DNA of 64,000 bases, from positions 62,001 to 126,000 of the forward strand of contig NZ_LR217698.1 of NCBI RefSeq assembly GCF_900698855.1, written 5' to 3'. Source of the DNA: Erwinia_E haradaeae_F. Lineage in GTDB: Bacteria > Pseudomonadota > Gammaproteobacteria > Enterobacterales > Enterobacteriaceae. Shown piece by piece: positions 28,634 to 38,682 of this stretch. Positions within the stretch are counted from its first letter, which is position 1. Every line of letters starts with the position of its first letter. The translations under genes were made by a program, and so were the position numbers. A model generated the notes under the pieces. The model saw only the letters and a program-made list of their open reading frames with translations. It was not told the origin of the DNA and did not search any database.

Positions 28634-30040
28634 TTGATATCCGAGAACTTGATTGTAGCAAAATTTGGTGGAACTAGTGTTTCTAATTATACTTCTATGA
28701 ATAGAAGCGCTGACGTTGTATCAGCTAACAAAAACATACGATTAGTAGTTCTTTCTGCGTCTTCTGGTGTAACAGATCGACTAATCGCTTTAGCTGCAGG
28801 AAAAAAAAAGAATTCTCGAATTATCATATTGGATGAAATATTCAAGATTCAAGATGCAATTATCAAAAAAATGAAACAACAGAGGGTTCTTTATTATCAG
28901 ATTCGATGTATTATGAGAAACATTGTTAGTCTTTCTGAATCGGCAGAACGAAATCCATCTCTAGAATTAACTGATGAGTTAATGAGTTATGGTGAAGTAA
29001 TGTCTACTTTTCTGTTTGTTGAGGTTTTGCATCAGCGTCATGTAGCGGTAGAATGGTTTGATGTACGTAGAGTAATGCGTACCAATTCTCGTTTTGGTTG
29101 CGCTGAACCAAAGATTTCAGATTTACTAGGGTTAGTGAATCATCATTTAAAGCCGCGCATTAAAGAATCATTAATTGTTACACAAGGATTTATTGGCCAA
29201 GAAGGAAATGGGAGAACTACAACACTTGGTCGCGGGGGAAGTGATTATACTGCGTCTATTCTGGGTGAAGCGCTTCATGCGCATAGTATTAATATTTGGA
29301 CAGATGTTCCAGGAATTTATACGACTGATCCACATTTAATTCCTTCTGCAAAACGCATTGACAAAATAACGCTTGAAGAAGCTTCTGTGATGGCCACTTT
29401 TGGTGCTAAAGTATTGCATCCATCGACATTATTACCTGCATTACGCAGTGATATGTCAGTATTTGTGGGATCTAGTAAAAATCCTATGGATGGTGGGACT
29501 ATAGTGTGTCATAAGATGCATAATCTTCCTATTTTTCGCGCTATCACTTTGCGTCGTCAACAGATTTTATTAACGTTACGCAGTCGAAATGTTTTATGTA
29601 ATCCTCTTTATATGGATGAAGTATTCAAGATTTTGGCATGTCATAGTTTTTCGTTAGATCTCATGATGTTGTCTGATTCATCTTTTCTATTGACGCTAGA
29701 TTCTACTCGTAAAAATTTTTTCCAAAACAGTGTACTAACACAATCATTATTAGATGATTTGTCTTTGGTATGTGAGGTGGAAATTGAAGATAATCTAGCA
29801 TTGGTGGTAATTATTGGTAATCAGATTTCTGGATGTTATAGTATTAGTCAAGAGATATTTAGTTTGTTAGATTTGTTTAATATTCGATTGATGTGTTATA
29901 GATTTAGTAGATCCACGTTGTGTTATTTAGTTCATGGTCATGAGGCTGAACAAATTATGCAGATATTACATCGCAAGATGTTTGAGGAGAAAACTGAATG
30001 GGGTACAGATCTAGATAAACCACAATATTCTGTAAGATAG
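28634..30040 (+). CDS. lysC: Lysine-type aspartokinase III, likely feedback-insensitive
   Basis: Phosphorylates aspartate, the first step toward lysine, threonine and methionine. The start is TTG, eight bases after AAAGG; no ATG is available in this frame. KFGGTSV at residue 10, ELTDELMSYGEVMST and TTTLGRGGSDYTAS show an active kinase domain. Two C-terminal ACT domains follow. Compared without gaps to E. coli LysC, regulatory positions Met318, Gly323, Leu325 and Thr344 are Val, Leu, Met and Leu here; substitutions at these positions give lysine resistance in E. coli. Ser345 and Thr352 are kept. The protein is 468 residues, 19 longer than E. coli: two at the N-terminus and a new 17-residue C-terminal tail. 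Confidence 0.96.
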   Translation: MISENLIVAKFGGTSVSNYTSMNRSADVVSANKNIRLVVLSASSGVTDRLIALAAGKKKNSRIIILDEIFKIQDAIIKKMKQQRVLYYQIRCIMRNIVSLSESAERNPSLELTDELMSYGEVMSTFLFVEVLHQRHVAVEWFDVRRVMRTNSRFGCAEPKISDLLGLVNHHLKPRIKESLIVTQGFIGQEGNGRTTTLGRGGSDYTASILGEALHAHSINIWTDVPGIYTTDPHLIPSAKRIDKITLEEASVMATFGAKVLHPSTLLPALRSDMSVFVGSSKNPMDGGTIVCHKMHNLPIFRAITLRRQQILLTLRSRNVLCNPLYMDEVFKILACHSFSLDLMMLSDSSFLLTLDSTRKNFFQNSVLTQSLLDDLSLVCEVEIEDNLALVVIIGNQISGCYSISQEIFSLLDLFNIRLMCYRFSRSTLCYLVHGHEAEQIMQILHRKMFEEKTEWGTDLDKPQYSVR

Positions 30041-30964
30041 ACTGACTCTTTATTATAGTTTTAAACTATTATAGTTTATATTGTATTTGATAAAATACCA
30101 GGTTCTATCTAAAAAGGAGATTGACATATTTGCAATATTATTTTTTATTTTTGTTTAAAAAGGGTTCTTCTAAATTTTTTTAGATGTTATTATCTCGCAT
30201 CTTATATTAAATATAATTTTTATCTTTAAGATTTTATAACAGAATTGTTAATCAAATATTGTTTTTGTACGCAATTTTTGTGTGATTTATTCATGTCATC
30301 TCTGGCTGTTAGCCGTTTATTTCTATTATTAATAATTTAATATGTAGTAATAGATATTTTTAAAAAGTCTGAGATAAAATCTCATATCAACCATTTTTGA
30401 TAGACGATAGAAATAATTTTCTATTATTATAGGGTTTATTTCTGTTGGAGGCATTATAAGATAACATGCAATATAAAAATATTTTATTTTAATATTCTAC
30501 TCTAATAATTAAAGCGCTTATTGAGTTTTTATTGATTATTTATATACTTTATTTTTATAAAAATAATATTTTTAAAAAATTGTTAATTTTCTGAAAAAAT
30601 GGTAATCCGTAAGATCTATATTATTATAATTCTTCTAATTTTATATGGTCAAGGCAGTGATATTTTATCTCATACATTAAGCTTTATTTTTATATGAAGT
30701 CATAGTGTTTTTACATTTAAAATGTAAAATATATAAAAGAAAAGTGATTAGATGGTATCTTTTTAATAAAATATGTTTGTATATTATATACTCTAATTAT
30801 CTATTATAATAATCTTGATAGATTTTTTAGCTACTAATTAAGGACATATGATTATTGTAATGAATATTAATGATTTTGGTCTATTAAAAATTTATATGAA
30901 ATGAATTCGTTCTGAGAAGGCGAATGTTGAAATACAATGTATATATTATAACGGTAATAAAGTT
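30041..30964. other. Gap upstream of the nuo operon
   Basis: 924 AT-rich bases with no gene or RNA recognised. The nuo promoter should lie here; I could not fix a convincing -35/-10 pair. Confidence 0.6.
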
Positions 30965-31399
30965 ATGCTGCAACCTATAACAGAATTTACTTGTAATTGG
31001 CCCTTTTTTGTTTTTATTTTTTCTGCTATTTTTTTGTGTTTTATCATGCTTCTTGGAGCTTGGTTTTTAGGTAGCGCTTTGCAAGGAAGATATACTAATA
31101 CCCCTTTTGAGTCTGGTATTGCTTCAGTTCGGGGAAGGAAGTTACGTGTATCAGCAAAATTTTATTTAGTTGCTATGTTTTTTGTTATTTTTGATGTTGA
31201 AGCCCTATATCTTTATGCATGGTCAGTTTCTATTCGTGAAAGTGGTTGGATTGGTTTTATTGAAGCTAGTCTTTTTGTTTTAGTATTACTTGTTAGTTTA
31301 TTTTATCTTATTCGAAACAGGGCATTAGATTGGTCTCCTCCCTCCCGAAACGTAAAAATTGTATATGCTACTATTTCGCACGTTAAGAAAAAAACATAA
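30965..31399 (+). CDS. nuoA: NADH-quinone oxidoreductase subunit A
   Basis: Small membrane subunit of respiratory complex I at the junction of the two arms. 144 residues (E. coli 147) with three membrane helices. The conserved loop PFESGIASV near residue 47 and FYLVAMFFVIFDVEALYLYAW near 65 contain the residues that line the quinone site. First gene of a 13-gene operon; nuoB follows 14 bases later. Confidence 0.97.
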   Translation: MLQPITEFTCNWPFFVFIFSAIFLCFIMLLGAWFLGSALQGRYTNTPFESGIASVRGRKLRVSAKFYLVAMFFVIFDVEALYLYAWSVSIRESGWIGFIEASLFVLVLLVSLFYLIRNRALDWSPPSRNVKIVYATISHVKKKT

Positions 31400-31413
31400 T
31401 GTAAAGGTTAAAA

Positions 31414-32088
31414 ATGGACTATATTTTAACTCGTCCCAACCCAGAGAAAGAAGATGATTCTTATCCACTTCAAAAGCAGGATATTGTATGTGATCCTTTA
31501 GATAAATATGTTCATCAAAACGTATATTTTGGAAAGCTGGAGCATGCTATACATAACCTTGTTAATTGGGGACGTAAAAACTCTCTTTGGCCATTTAATT
31601 TTGGTTTATCATGTTGTTATGTTGAGATGACTACTGCATTTACGTCTGTACATGATGTCGCTAGATTTGGTTCAGAAGTCATTCGCTCTTCTCCGCGTCA
31701 GGCAGACTTTATGGTAGTTGCAGGAACTTGTTTTATAAAGATGGCTCCGGTCATACAGCGTCTTTATGATCAAATGTTGGCTCCGAAATGGGTTATTTCC
31801 ATGGGGGCATGTGCTAATTCGGGTGGCATGTATGACATCTACTCAGTAGTGCAAGGCGTGGATAAGTTTCTTCCAGTCGATATATATATACCAGGATGTC
31901 CACCGCGTCCAGAGGCCTATATGCAGGCTCTTTTACTTCTACAAGAAACAATCAAACAAGAACGACGACCATTATCATCTATCATTGATGATCAGGGTGT
32001 TTATCGTGCGAATCTTAAGCCTGAGCGAGATAGGAAAAATGAAGAACGTATTTCTGTGTCTACTTTAAGACAGATAGATGAGATTTGA
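31414..32088 (+). CDS. nuoB: NADH-quinone oxidoreductase subunit B (cluster N2)
   Basis: Carries the terminal iron-sulfur cluster N2, the electron donor to ubiquinone. 224 residues. Cluster ligands are visible in GLSCCYVEM (adjacent Cys pair), AGTCFIKMAP and PGCPPRPEA. The N-terminus and quinone-site region match E. coli NuoB. Second gene of nuoA-N. Confidence 0.97.
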   Translation: MDYILTRPNPEKEDDSYPLQKQDIVCDPLDKYVHQNVYFGKLEHAIHNLVNWGRKNSLWPFNFGLSCCYVEMTTAFTSVHDVARFGSEVIRSSPRQADFMVVAGTCFIKMAPVIQRLYDQMLAPKWVISMGACANSGGMYDIYSVVQGVDKFLPVDIYIPGCPPRPEAYMQALLLLQETIKQERRPLSSIIDDQGVYRANLKPERDRKNEERISVSTLRQIDEI

Positions 32089-32200
32089 AATATTAATTAA
32101 TAATTCTATAAAGACTGATGAGGTAAGAATTATATTCTTAATATTGCTTTTATTACGCAAGATTTATATTTTGTGAGCGATATATAATGATTTTAGTTAG

Positions 32201-34024
32201 ATGAGTAATAATGGTGAGCAAGTTATGATTGATTTAACTACGACAGCCTCTATAAATACACCATGTCAAGAAGATAGTCATAAGTATGACTCTATAATGA
32301 GCCAGTTGTATAACCGATTTGGTAAACATGCTTTTAGTATACAAGTTACACGAATGGATTTAGTTGTGATCTGGGTGAAAAAATCACAGCTTATTGAAAT
32401 CATTTCGTTTTTGCATGCGTTAGTTGCACCATACATTATGTTATATGATTTACATGGAATGGATGAACGTCATAGAGTTTCTCGTTATGGATTACCCAAA
32501 GCAGATTTTTCTATTTTTTACCACTTTATTTTTATTAAAAATAATTATGATCTTATGATTAAAGTTGCATTATTAGAAAGTTCTTTGAGTGTACCAACTA
32601 TTAGCCATATCTTTTCTAACGCAAATTGGTATGAGCGAGAAACTTGGGAGATGTTTGGTATTGATATCATCGGTCATCCGCATTTAACACGATTGATTAT
32701 GCCGCATTACTGGCAAGGATATCCTCTCCGAAAAGATTATCCAGCTCGTGCTACTGAGTTTGATCCTTTTCAGCTAACAAAAGATAAAGAAGATTCAGCT
32801 ATGGAGTCTCTAACTTTTAAACCAGAGGACTGGGGGTTTAGATCCTCTCGTATAAATGAAGATTTTATGTTTCTTAATCTTGGTCCTAATCATCCTTCAG
32901 TACACGGAGCTTTTCGCATTATTCTACAGCTTGATGGTGAGGAGATTGTCGATTGTGTTCCAGATATTGGTTACCACCATCGCGGTGCTGAAAAAATGGG
33001 TGAACGACAGTCATGGCATAGCTACATTCCTTATACTGATCGTATTGAATATCTAGGTGGCTGTGTTAATGAATTACCATATGTGCTAGCAGTAGAAAGG
33101 TTAGCTGGTATTACCGTACCAGAGCGTGCTGAGGTAATTCGCGTGATGTTATCTGAGCTTTTCCGTATTAACAGTCATTTATTATATATTTCTACATTTA
33201 TGCAGGATGTTGGTGCGATGTCGCCAGTTTTTTTGGCGTTTACTGATCGTCAAAAAATTTATGATTTGATAGAAGCTATTACCGGTTCTCGTATGCACCC
33301 CTCTTGGTTTCGTATTGGCGGCGTAGCTCAGGACTTGCCACGTGGTTGGGAGCATTTATTGCGTAAACTATTAAATTGGTTACCTAAACGCTTAAAAATT
33401 TATTCAACATCTACTTTACAAAATTCTATTTTAATAGGTAGAGCGAAAGGTGTAGCTGCATACAATTTAGCGGAAGCGCTAAAGTGGGGTGTCACGGGCT
33501 CGGGTTTACGTGCAACAGGTTTGGATTTTGATGTGCGCAAATGGCGTCCTTACTCGGGTTATGAAAAGTTTGATTTTGAAGTTCCTATTGGTACTGGAAT
33601 TAGTTGTTCTTATACACGTGTTATTCTTAAAGTAGAAGAGATCTATCAGAGTATTCGTATACTAGAACAGTGTTTGAATAATATGCCAGAAGGTGCATTT
33701 AAATCCAATCATCCATTAACAACACCACCGTCTAAAGAGAGAACTTTAGAGCATATTGAAACTTTAATAACTCACTTCTTACAGGTTTCGTGGGGTCCGG
33801 TAATTCCTGCCAATGAGTCGTTTCAGATGATTGAAGCAACTAAAGGAGTAAATAGCTATTATCTAACAAGTGATGGTAGTACGATGAGCTATCGCACACG
33901 AATACGGACCCCAAGTTTTCCACATCTTCAGCAGATTCCTTCAGTAATTAATGGAGGATTGGTATCTGATCTTATAGTTTATCTTGGAAGTATTGATTTT
34001 GTCATGTCAGACGTGGACCGATAA
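32201..34024 (+). CDS. nuoC: NADH-quinone oxidoreductase fused subunit C/D
   Basis: Peripheral-arm subunit in which the 30-kDa (NuoC) and 49-kDa (NuoD) proteins are fused, as in E. coli and other enterobacteria. 607 residues. The C part spans about 1-190, with WYERETWEMFGIDIIGHP and LRKDYPARATEF. The D part follows, with FLNLGPNHPSVHGAFR and GYHHRGAEKMGE, the quinone-binding loop. An in-frame ATG at 32225 matches the inner E. coli start (M-x-DLT) and could be used instead. A 112-base spacer precedes it. Confidence 0.97.
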   Translation: MSNNGEQVMIDLTTTASINTPCQEDSHKYDSIMSQLYNRFGKHAFSIQVTRMDLVVIWVKKSQLIEIISFLHALVAPYIMLYDLHGMDERHRVSRYGLPKADFSIFYHFIFIKNNYDLMIKVALLESSLSVPTISHIFSNANWYERETWEMFGIDIIGHPHLTRLIMPHYWQGYPLRKDYPARATEFDPFQLTKDKEDSAMESLTFKPEDWGFRSSRINEDFMFLNLGPNHPSVHGAFRIILQLDGEEIVDCVPDIGYHHRGAEKMGERQSWHSYIPYTDRIEYLGGCVNELPYVLAVERLAGITVPERAEVIRVMLSELFRINSHLLYISTFMQDVGAMSPVFLAFTDRQKIYDLIEAITGSRMHPSWFRIGGVAQDLPRGWEHLLRKLLNWLPKRLKIYSTSTLQNSILIGRAKGVAAYNLAEALKWGVTGSGLRATGLDFDVRKWRPYSGYEKFDFEVPIGTGISCSYTRVILKVEEIYQSIRILEQCLNNMPEGAFKSNHPLTTPPSKERTLEHIETLITHFLQVSWGPVIPANESFQMIEATKGVNSYYLTSDGSTMSYRTRIRTPSFPHLQQIPSVINGGLVSDLIVYLGSIDFVMSDVDR

Positions 34025-34027
34025 AAA

Positions 34028-34540
34028 ATGCATGGAAAAAGAATTCCAATTAAAACAATGTATGAGAATGATTCTGAACTGACTTCCATAGAGTATAATG
34101 CCATCATCAAGGAATTAAGTCATTATGAAGAAGCTCGCGCAGTTTCAATTCAGGCGCTCAGCATTGTACAGAAACATCGTGGATGGGTTTCTGATGCTTT
34201 AATAAAATCTATTGCGGCAGTATTAGGTATATCGGCTAGTGATCTAGATGGAGTTGCAACATTTTATAGTAATATTTACCGAACTCCAGTTGGTCGTTAT
34301 GTTATTCGCTATTGTGATAGTGTGGTATGTTACATGACAGGTTATAAGAGTATAAAGAGAATGTTAGAATCGTATCTTTGTATACATTCAGGAGAAACAA
34401 CTAAAGATAAGCGTTTTACTCTTTTACCCACTTGCTGTCTCGGAAATTGTGACAAAGGACCAACAATAATGATAAATAACGATACTTATGTTCATGTGAC
34501 ACCAGAAAATATTTTACAAGTGTTGGAGAAGTACCTATGA
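34028..34540 (+). CDS. nuoE: NADH-quinone oxidoreductase subunit E (24 kDa)
   Basis: Thioredoxin-like subunit carrying the [2Fe-2S] cluster N1a of the NADH dehydrogenase module. 170 residues. The four Cys ligands are in CDSVVC near residue 98 and CCLGNC near 137. VQKHRGWVSD and DLDGVATFYSNIYR are typical. It starts three bases after nuoC and overlaps nuoF by four. Confidence 0.97.
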   Translation: MHGKRIPIKTMYENDSELTSIEYNAIIKELSHYEEARAVSIQALSIVQKHRGWVSDALIKSIAAVLGISASDLDGVATFYSNIYRTPVGRYVIRYCDSVVCYMTGYKSIKRMLESYLCIHSGETTKDKRFTLLPTCCLGNCDKGPTIMINNDTYVHVTPENILQVLEKYL

Positions 34541-35820
34541 GGAAGATGAGACATACCGCTGAAACACATCCTTTAACTTGGCGATTAAGGGAAGATCATC
34601 AACCTCTATTCATTAAGGAATATCGTAAATATCATGGTTACAGTGGTGCGGAAATTGCTTTACGTACCATGACACCTGATGAAGTTATTCAGATAGTAAA
34701 AGAATCTGGGTTAAAAGGACGAGGAGGTGGAGGGTTTCCTACTGGTCTCAAGTGGGCTTTAATGCCTAAAGATGTATCGATGGATGTTAGATATTTATTA
34801 TGTAATGCGGATGAAATGGAGCCAGGTACTTATAAAGATCGTTTATTAATGGAGCAATTACCACATCAGCTGATTGAAGGTATATTAATCAGCGCTTTTG
34901 CTTTACAAGCAAAGCGTAGTTATATATTTTTACGAGGTGAATATATTGAGGCAGAAATTAATTTAAAACGAGCAATTAAAGAAGCTGTGGAGGCTGGGTT
35001 ATTAGGAAAAAATATTCTTGGTAGTGGTTTTAATTTAGAGATCATAGTTCACATGGGGGCGGGTCGTTATATTTGCGGTGAGGAAACTGCATTAATTAAT
35101 TCCTTAGAAGGACGCCGCGCTAATCCACGTTCTAAACCACCGTTTCCAGCTTCAGTAGGTGCTTGGGGAAAACCAACTTGTGTGAATAATGTTGAAACGT
35201 TATCAAATATTCCTTCAATTTTATCTAACGGTGTTGCTTGGTATAAAGGGATATCAAACAGTAGTATGGATTCGGGTACTAAAATGATGGGATTTTCTGG
35301 TCGAGTAAAAACACCAGGCGTATGGGAGCTACCATTTGGTGTTACTGCGCGAGAAGTATTTGAAAAGTATGCCGGTGGTATGCAAACTGGTTTAAAGCTT
35401 AAGGCTTGGCAACCAGGTGGCGCTAGCACTGATTTTTTAATTGAAAAGCATCTAGATTTACCAATGGAATTTTCTAGCATTAGTCAAGCTGGTAGCCGAT
35501 TAGGAACCGCTCTTGCTATGGCAGTCGATCATGAAATTAATATGGTATCGTTAGTCCTGAATTTAGAAGAGTTTTTTTCTCGTGAATCTTGTGGATGGTG
35601 CACACCTTGTAGGGATGCTCTTCCCTGGAGTGTTAAAATTTTACGATCTTTGGAGGCTAAAGAGGGTCGGCATGGAGATATTGAAATTTTATTACAAATT
35701 TGTCGTGATCTCGGACCAGGCAAAACATTTTGCGCTCATGCACCTGGAGCGGTGGAGCCGCTTCAGAGTGCGATTAAGTATTTTCGAGAAGAATTTGACT
35801 CTGGTATAAGACTACAATAA
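34537..35820 (+). CDS. nuoF: NADH-quinone oxidoreductase subunit F (NADH- and FMN-binding)
   Basis: Binds NADH, FMN and cluster N3; entry point of electrons into complex I. 427 residues (E. coli 445, shorter at the ends). The nucleotide-binding glycine stretch GRGGGGFPTGLKW is near residue 66, MGAGRYICGEETALINSLEG near 175, and the N3 ligands are ESCGWCTPCR near 350 plus TFCAHAPGA near 398. ATGA overlap with nuoE suggests translational coupling. Confidence 0.97.
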   Translation: MRKMRHTAETHPLTWRLREDHQPLFIKEYRKYHGYSGAEIALRTMTPDEVIQIVKESGLKGRGGGGFPTGLKWALMPKDVSMDVRYLLCNADEMEPGTYKDRLLMEQLPHQLIEGILISAFALQAKRSYIFLRGEYIEAEINLKRAIKEAVEAGLLGKNILGSGFNLEIIVHMGAGRYICGEETALINSLEGRRANPRSKPPFPASVGAWGKPTCVNNVETLSNIPSILSNGVAWYKGISNSSMDSGTKMMGFSGRVKTPGVWELPFGVTAREVFEKYAGGMQTGLKLKAWQPGGASTDFLIEKHLDLPMEFSSISQAGSRLGTALAMAVDHEINMVSLVLNLEEFFSRESCGWCTPCRDALPWSVKILRSLEAKEGRHGDIEILLQICRDLGPGKTFCAHAPGAVEPLQSAIKYFREEFDSGIRLQ

Positions 35821-35938
35821 GTATATAGCATGCGTTTATATCATAAGAGACATATATCTTACATTTGTCTTAAATTGAAGAGGGCGTGTTAAAAAATAAT
35901 GTGTTTATTTAGATTATCTTAAAAGAAGCAGGTGTATT

Positions 35939-38662
35939 ATGTCTACAATTTATGTAGATGGAAAAGAATATGAGGTCAATGGTTCAGATAATGTGTTGAG
36001 CGTCTGTTTATCTCTTGGATTTAATATTCCTTATTTTTGTTGGCATCCGGCATTAGGTAGTGTGGGTGCTTGTAGACAATGTGCAATTAAGAAGTATCAA
36101 AGTGTTACCGATACCCGCGGTCAGTTAATAATGTCCTGTATGACACCTGCTGATGATGGGTCATTATTTTCTGTTAATGATTACGAAGCAGAAGCCTTTC
36201 GAAAAAGCATGATAGAATTATTTATGATTAATCATCCACATGACTGTCCAGTGTGTGAAGAGGGAGGGCATTGTCATTTGCAGGATATGACAGTGATGAC
36301 TGGTCATAGTTTACGTCGTTATCGATTTACAAAACGCACTCATTATAATCAGAACTTAGGTCCATTTATTTCTCATGAAATGAACCGTTGTATTTCTTGT
36401 TATCGTTGTGTAAGATATTATAATGATTATGCTGATGGTCATGATTTAGGTGTCTATGGTACGCATGATAATTTATATTTTGGTCGTATTAGTGATGGTA
36501 CGCTAGAGAGCGAATTTTCAGGTAATTTAGTAGAAATTTGTCCCACTGGGGTATTTACTGATAAAACGCATTCTAAGCGTTATAATCGTAAATGGGATAT
36601 GCAGTTTGCGCCTAGTGTTTGCCAACAGTGCAGTATTGGTTGTAATATTAACCTTGGTGAGCGTTACGGTGAGATTCGTCGTATTGAAAATTGTTATCAT
36701 GGTATGATTAATCAGTATTTTCTTTGTGACTTAGGTCGATTTGGTTATGGATATGTCAATCTCAAAGATCGGCCACATTCAGCAATCCACCGTAGTGGTA
36801 CTAATGTGATTGCATTAAATAGGCATGAGGCGGTTCAAGTAGCTTCTAATATGTTACGTGAAGCGAAAAAAGTGATTGGCATTGGTTCAGTTCGTGCAAG
36901 TATAGAAAGCAATTTTGCGTTATTTTCTTTAGTTGGTAAGGATAACTTTTCTTCTGGTATGCAGGAAGAAGAGCATTCTTGTTTAAATTTAATACTTCAA
37001 ATTTTGCGTAATAGCGGGGTTCATATTCCATCATTACGTGAGATTGAAAGTTATGACGCAATTCTTCTTTTGGGTGAGGATCTAACTCAGACTAGTGCGC
37101 GCATGGCGTTATCGTTGCGCCAAGCAGTGAAAGGAAAAGCCCGTGATCTTGCCTTAAAACGTAATATAGCAGAATGGCATAGTGCCGCAATCGGTAATAT
37201 TGGTTTAGGTTCTCGATATCCTCTTTTTTTAACTAATGTTGATTCGACTCGATTAGATGATATTGCAGCATGGAGTTATTATGCACCGGTAGAAGATCAG
37301 GCTCGACTTGGATTTGCTATTGCTCATAGGCTAGACCCCAATGCTCCGTTAGTTCAGGACTTTGATCAAAATTTATCTAATTATGTTGATATTATCGCTC
37401 GGACACTTCTTGATTCTAAAAAACCGTTAATTATTTCTGGTAGCCATTCTGGAAGTATAGAGATTATTCAGGCAGCAGCGAATGTAGCTAAAGCATTAAG
37501 TGTTCGCTTGTCTAATGTTGGGATAAGTTTAGTCACGTCGGCAGTTAATAGTTTAGGTTTGGGCTTGATTGGTGGCTATTCATTGAATCAGGCTTTAGAG
37601 AAGATAAAATCTAGTGAGTCAGATACAGTTATTATTTTAGAAAATGATTTGTATCGTCATGCTCCAAAATATATTATTGATAATGCATTGAGCAATGTAC
37701 GTTCTATGATTGTGTTAGATCATCAGAACACTTTAACAACTGATAGAGCTGGTTTAGTTTTTTCTAGTGCCAGTTTTGCAGAAAGCGATGGAACAGTAGT
37801 AAATCAAGAGGGGCGGGCTCAGCGTTTTTTTCAGGTATATGATCCATCGTATTATGATGATAAAATTGAGATTTTAGCTAGCTGGCGTTGGCTTGGTTTG
37901 ATTAAATGTGCGATGAAAAGATCAGATACAGGGTGGTATAATTTAGATGATATCATTGATGATTGTGTTTCGGTTTTACCATGTTTATCTGAAATAAAAA
38001 AAGCTGCACCAAATGCTAATTTTCGTATTTTTGGTCAAAAGTTATCACGCTCGCCTCATCGATGTAGTGGGCGAACTGCAATGCGTGCGGATATCAGTGT
38101 TCATGAACCACGCCAACCACAGGATCTAGATAGTATGTTTGCTTTTTCCATGGAAGGGAATAATCAACCGAATTCCTCTCGATCACATATTCCATTTGCT
38201 TGGTCTCCAGGATGGAATTCTCCGCAAGCTTGGAATAAATTTCAAGAAAAAGTAGGTGGGCATCTTCGTAATGGTGATCCGGGTACGCTTCTTATTAGAA
38301 GAAAGAAGATAACATTAGACTGGTTTAAAAATATTCCTAAAAGATTTATAAAACCAGATAAGGGTTGGCGTATAGCTCCTTATTTTCATTTATTTGGCAG
38401 TGATGAGATGACTCAGAAAACTCCAGTTATTCAGCAACGTATGTCTAAGCCTTACTTGATGATGAATTTTAAGGATGCGGAGATGCTTCAAATTAATGAA
38501 GGTACCTTGATAGAATTTACTTGTTACGGAGAAACAAGATGTCTGCCTTTGCGTTTATCAAGTCAATTGCAGTTTGGGCAAGTAGGTTTGCCTTTAGGTT
38601 TTCCAGGTATTGGAGTTTTTTTATGTGGAGCAGATATTTATAATTTGCGTCGGGTTCTCTAA
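35939..38662 (+). CDS. nuoG: NADH-quinone oxidoreductase subunit G
   Basis: Largest peripheral subunit, holding several iron-sulfur clusters. 907 residues (E. coli 908). The N-terminal ferredoxin domain has YFCWHP and GACRQCAIK; then CPVCEEGGHCHLQD and the two-cluster region ISCYRCVRY. The extra N7 ligand set is present (CQQCSIGC near 224 plus a later Cys). The molybdopterin-oxidoreductase-like domain follows without a cofactor. A 118-base spacer separates it from nuoF. Its stop codon TAA overlaps by one base the ancestral nuoH ATG. Confidence 0.97.
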   Translation: MSTIYVDGKEYEVNGSDNVLSVCLSLGFNIPYFCWHPALGSVGACRQCAIKKYQSVTDTRGQLIMSCMTPADDGSLFSVNDYEAEAFRKSMIELFMINHPHDCPVCEEGGHCHLQDMTVMTGHSLRRYRFTKRTHYNQNLGPFISHEMNRCISCYRCVRYYNDYADGHDLGVYGTHDNLYFGRISDGTLESEFSGNLVEICPTGVFTDKTHSKRYNRKWDMQFAPSVCQQCSIGCNINLGERYGEIRRIENCYHGMINQYFLCDLGRFGYGYVNLKDRPHSAIHRSGTNVIALNRHEAVQVASNMLREAKKVIGIGSVRASIESNFALFSLVGKDNFSSGMQEEEHSCLNLILQILRNSGVHIPSLREIESYDAILLLGEDLTQTSARMALSLRQAVKGKARDLALKRNIAEWHSAAIGNIGLGSRYPLFLTNVDSTRLDDIAAWSYYAPVEDQARLGFAIAHRLDPNAPLVQDFDQNLSNYVDIIARTLLDSKKPLIISGSHSGSIEIIQAAANVAKALSVRLSNVGISLVTSAVNSLGLGLIGGYSLNQALEKIKSSESDTVIILENDLYRHAPKYIIDNALSNVRSMIVLDHQNTLTTDRAGLVFSSASFAESDGTVVNQEGRAQRFFQVYDPSYYDDKIEILASWRWLGLIKCAMKRSDTGWYNLDDIIDDCVSVLPCLSEIKKAAPNANFRIFGQKLSRSPHRCSGRTAMRADISVHEPRQPQDLDSMFAFSMEGNNQPNSSRSHIPFAWSPGWNSPQAWNKFQEKVGGHLRNGDPGTLLIRRKKITLDWFKNIPKRFIKPDKGWRIAPYFHLFGSDEMTQKTPVIQQRMSKPYLMMNFKDAEMLQINEGTLIEFTCYGETRCLPLRLSSQLQFGQVGLPLGFPGIGVFLCGADIYNLRRVL

Positions 38663-38682
38663 TGAGATGGTTAACTAGATAA

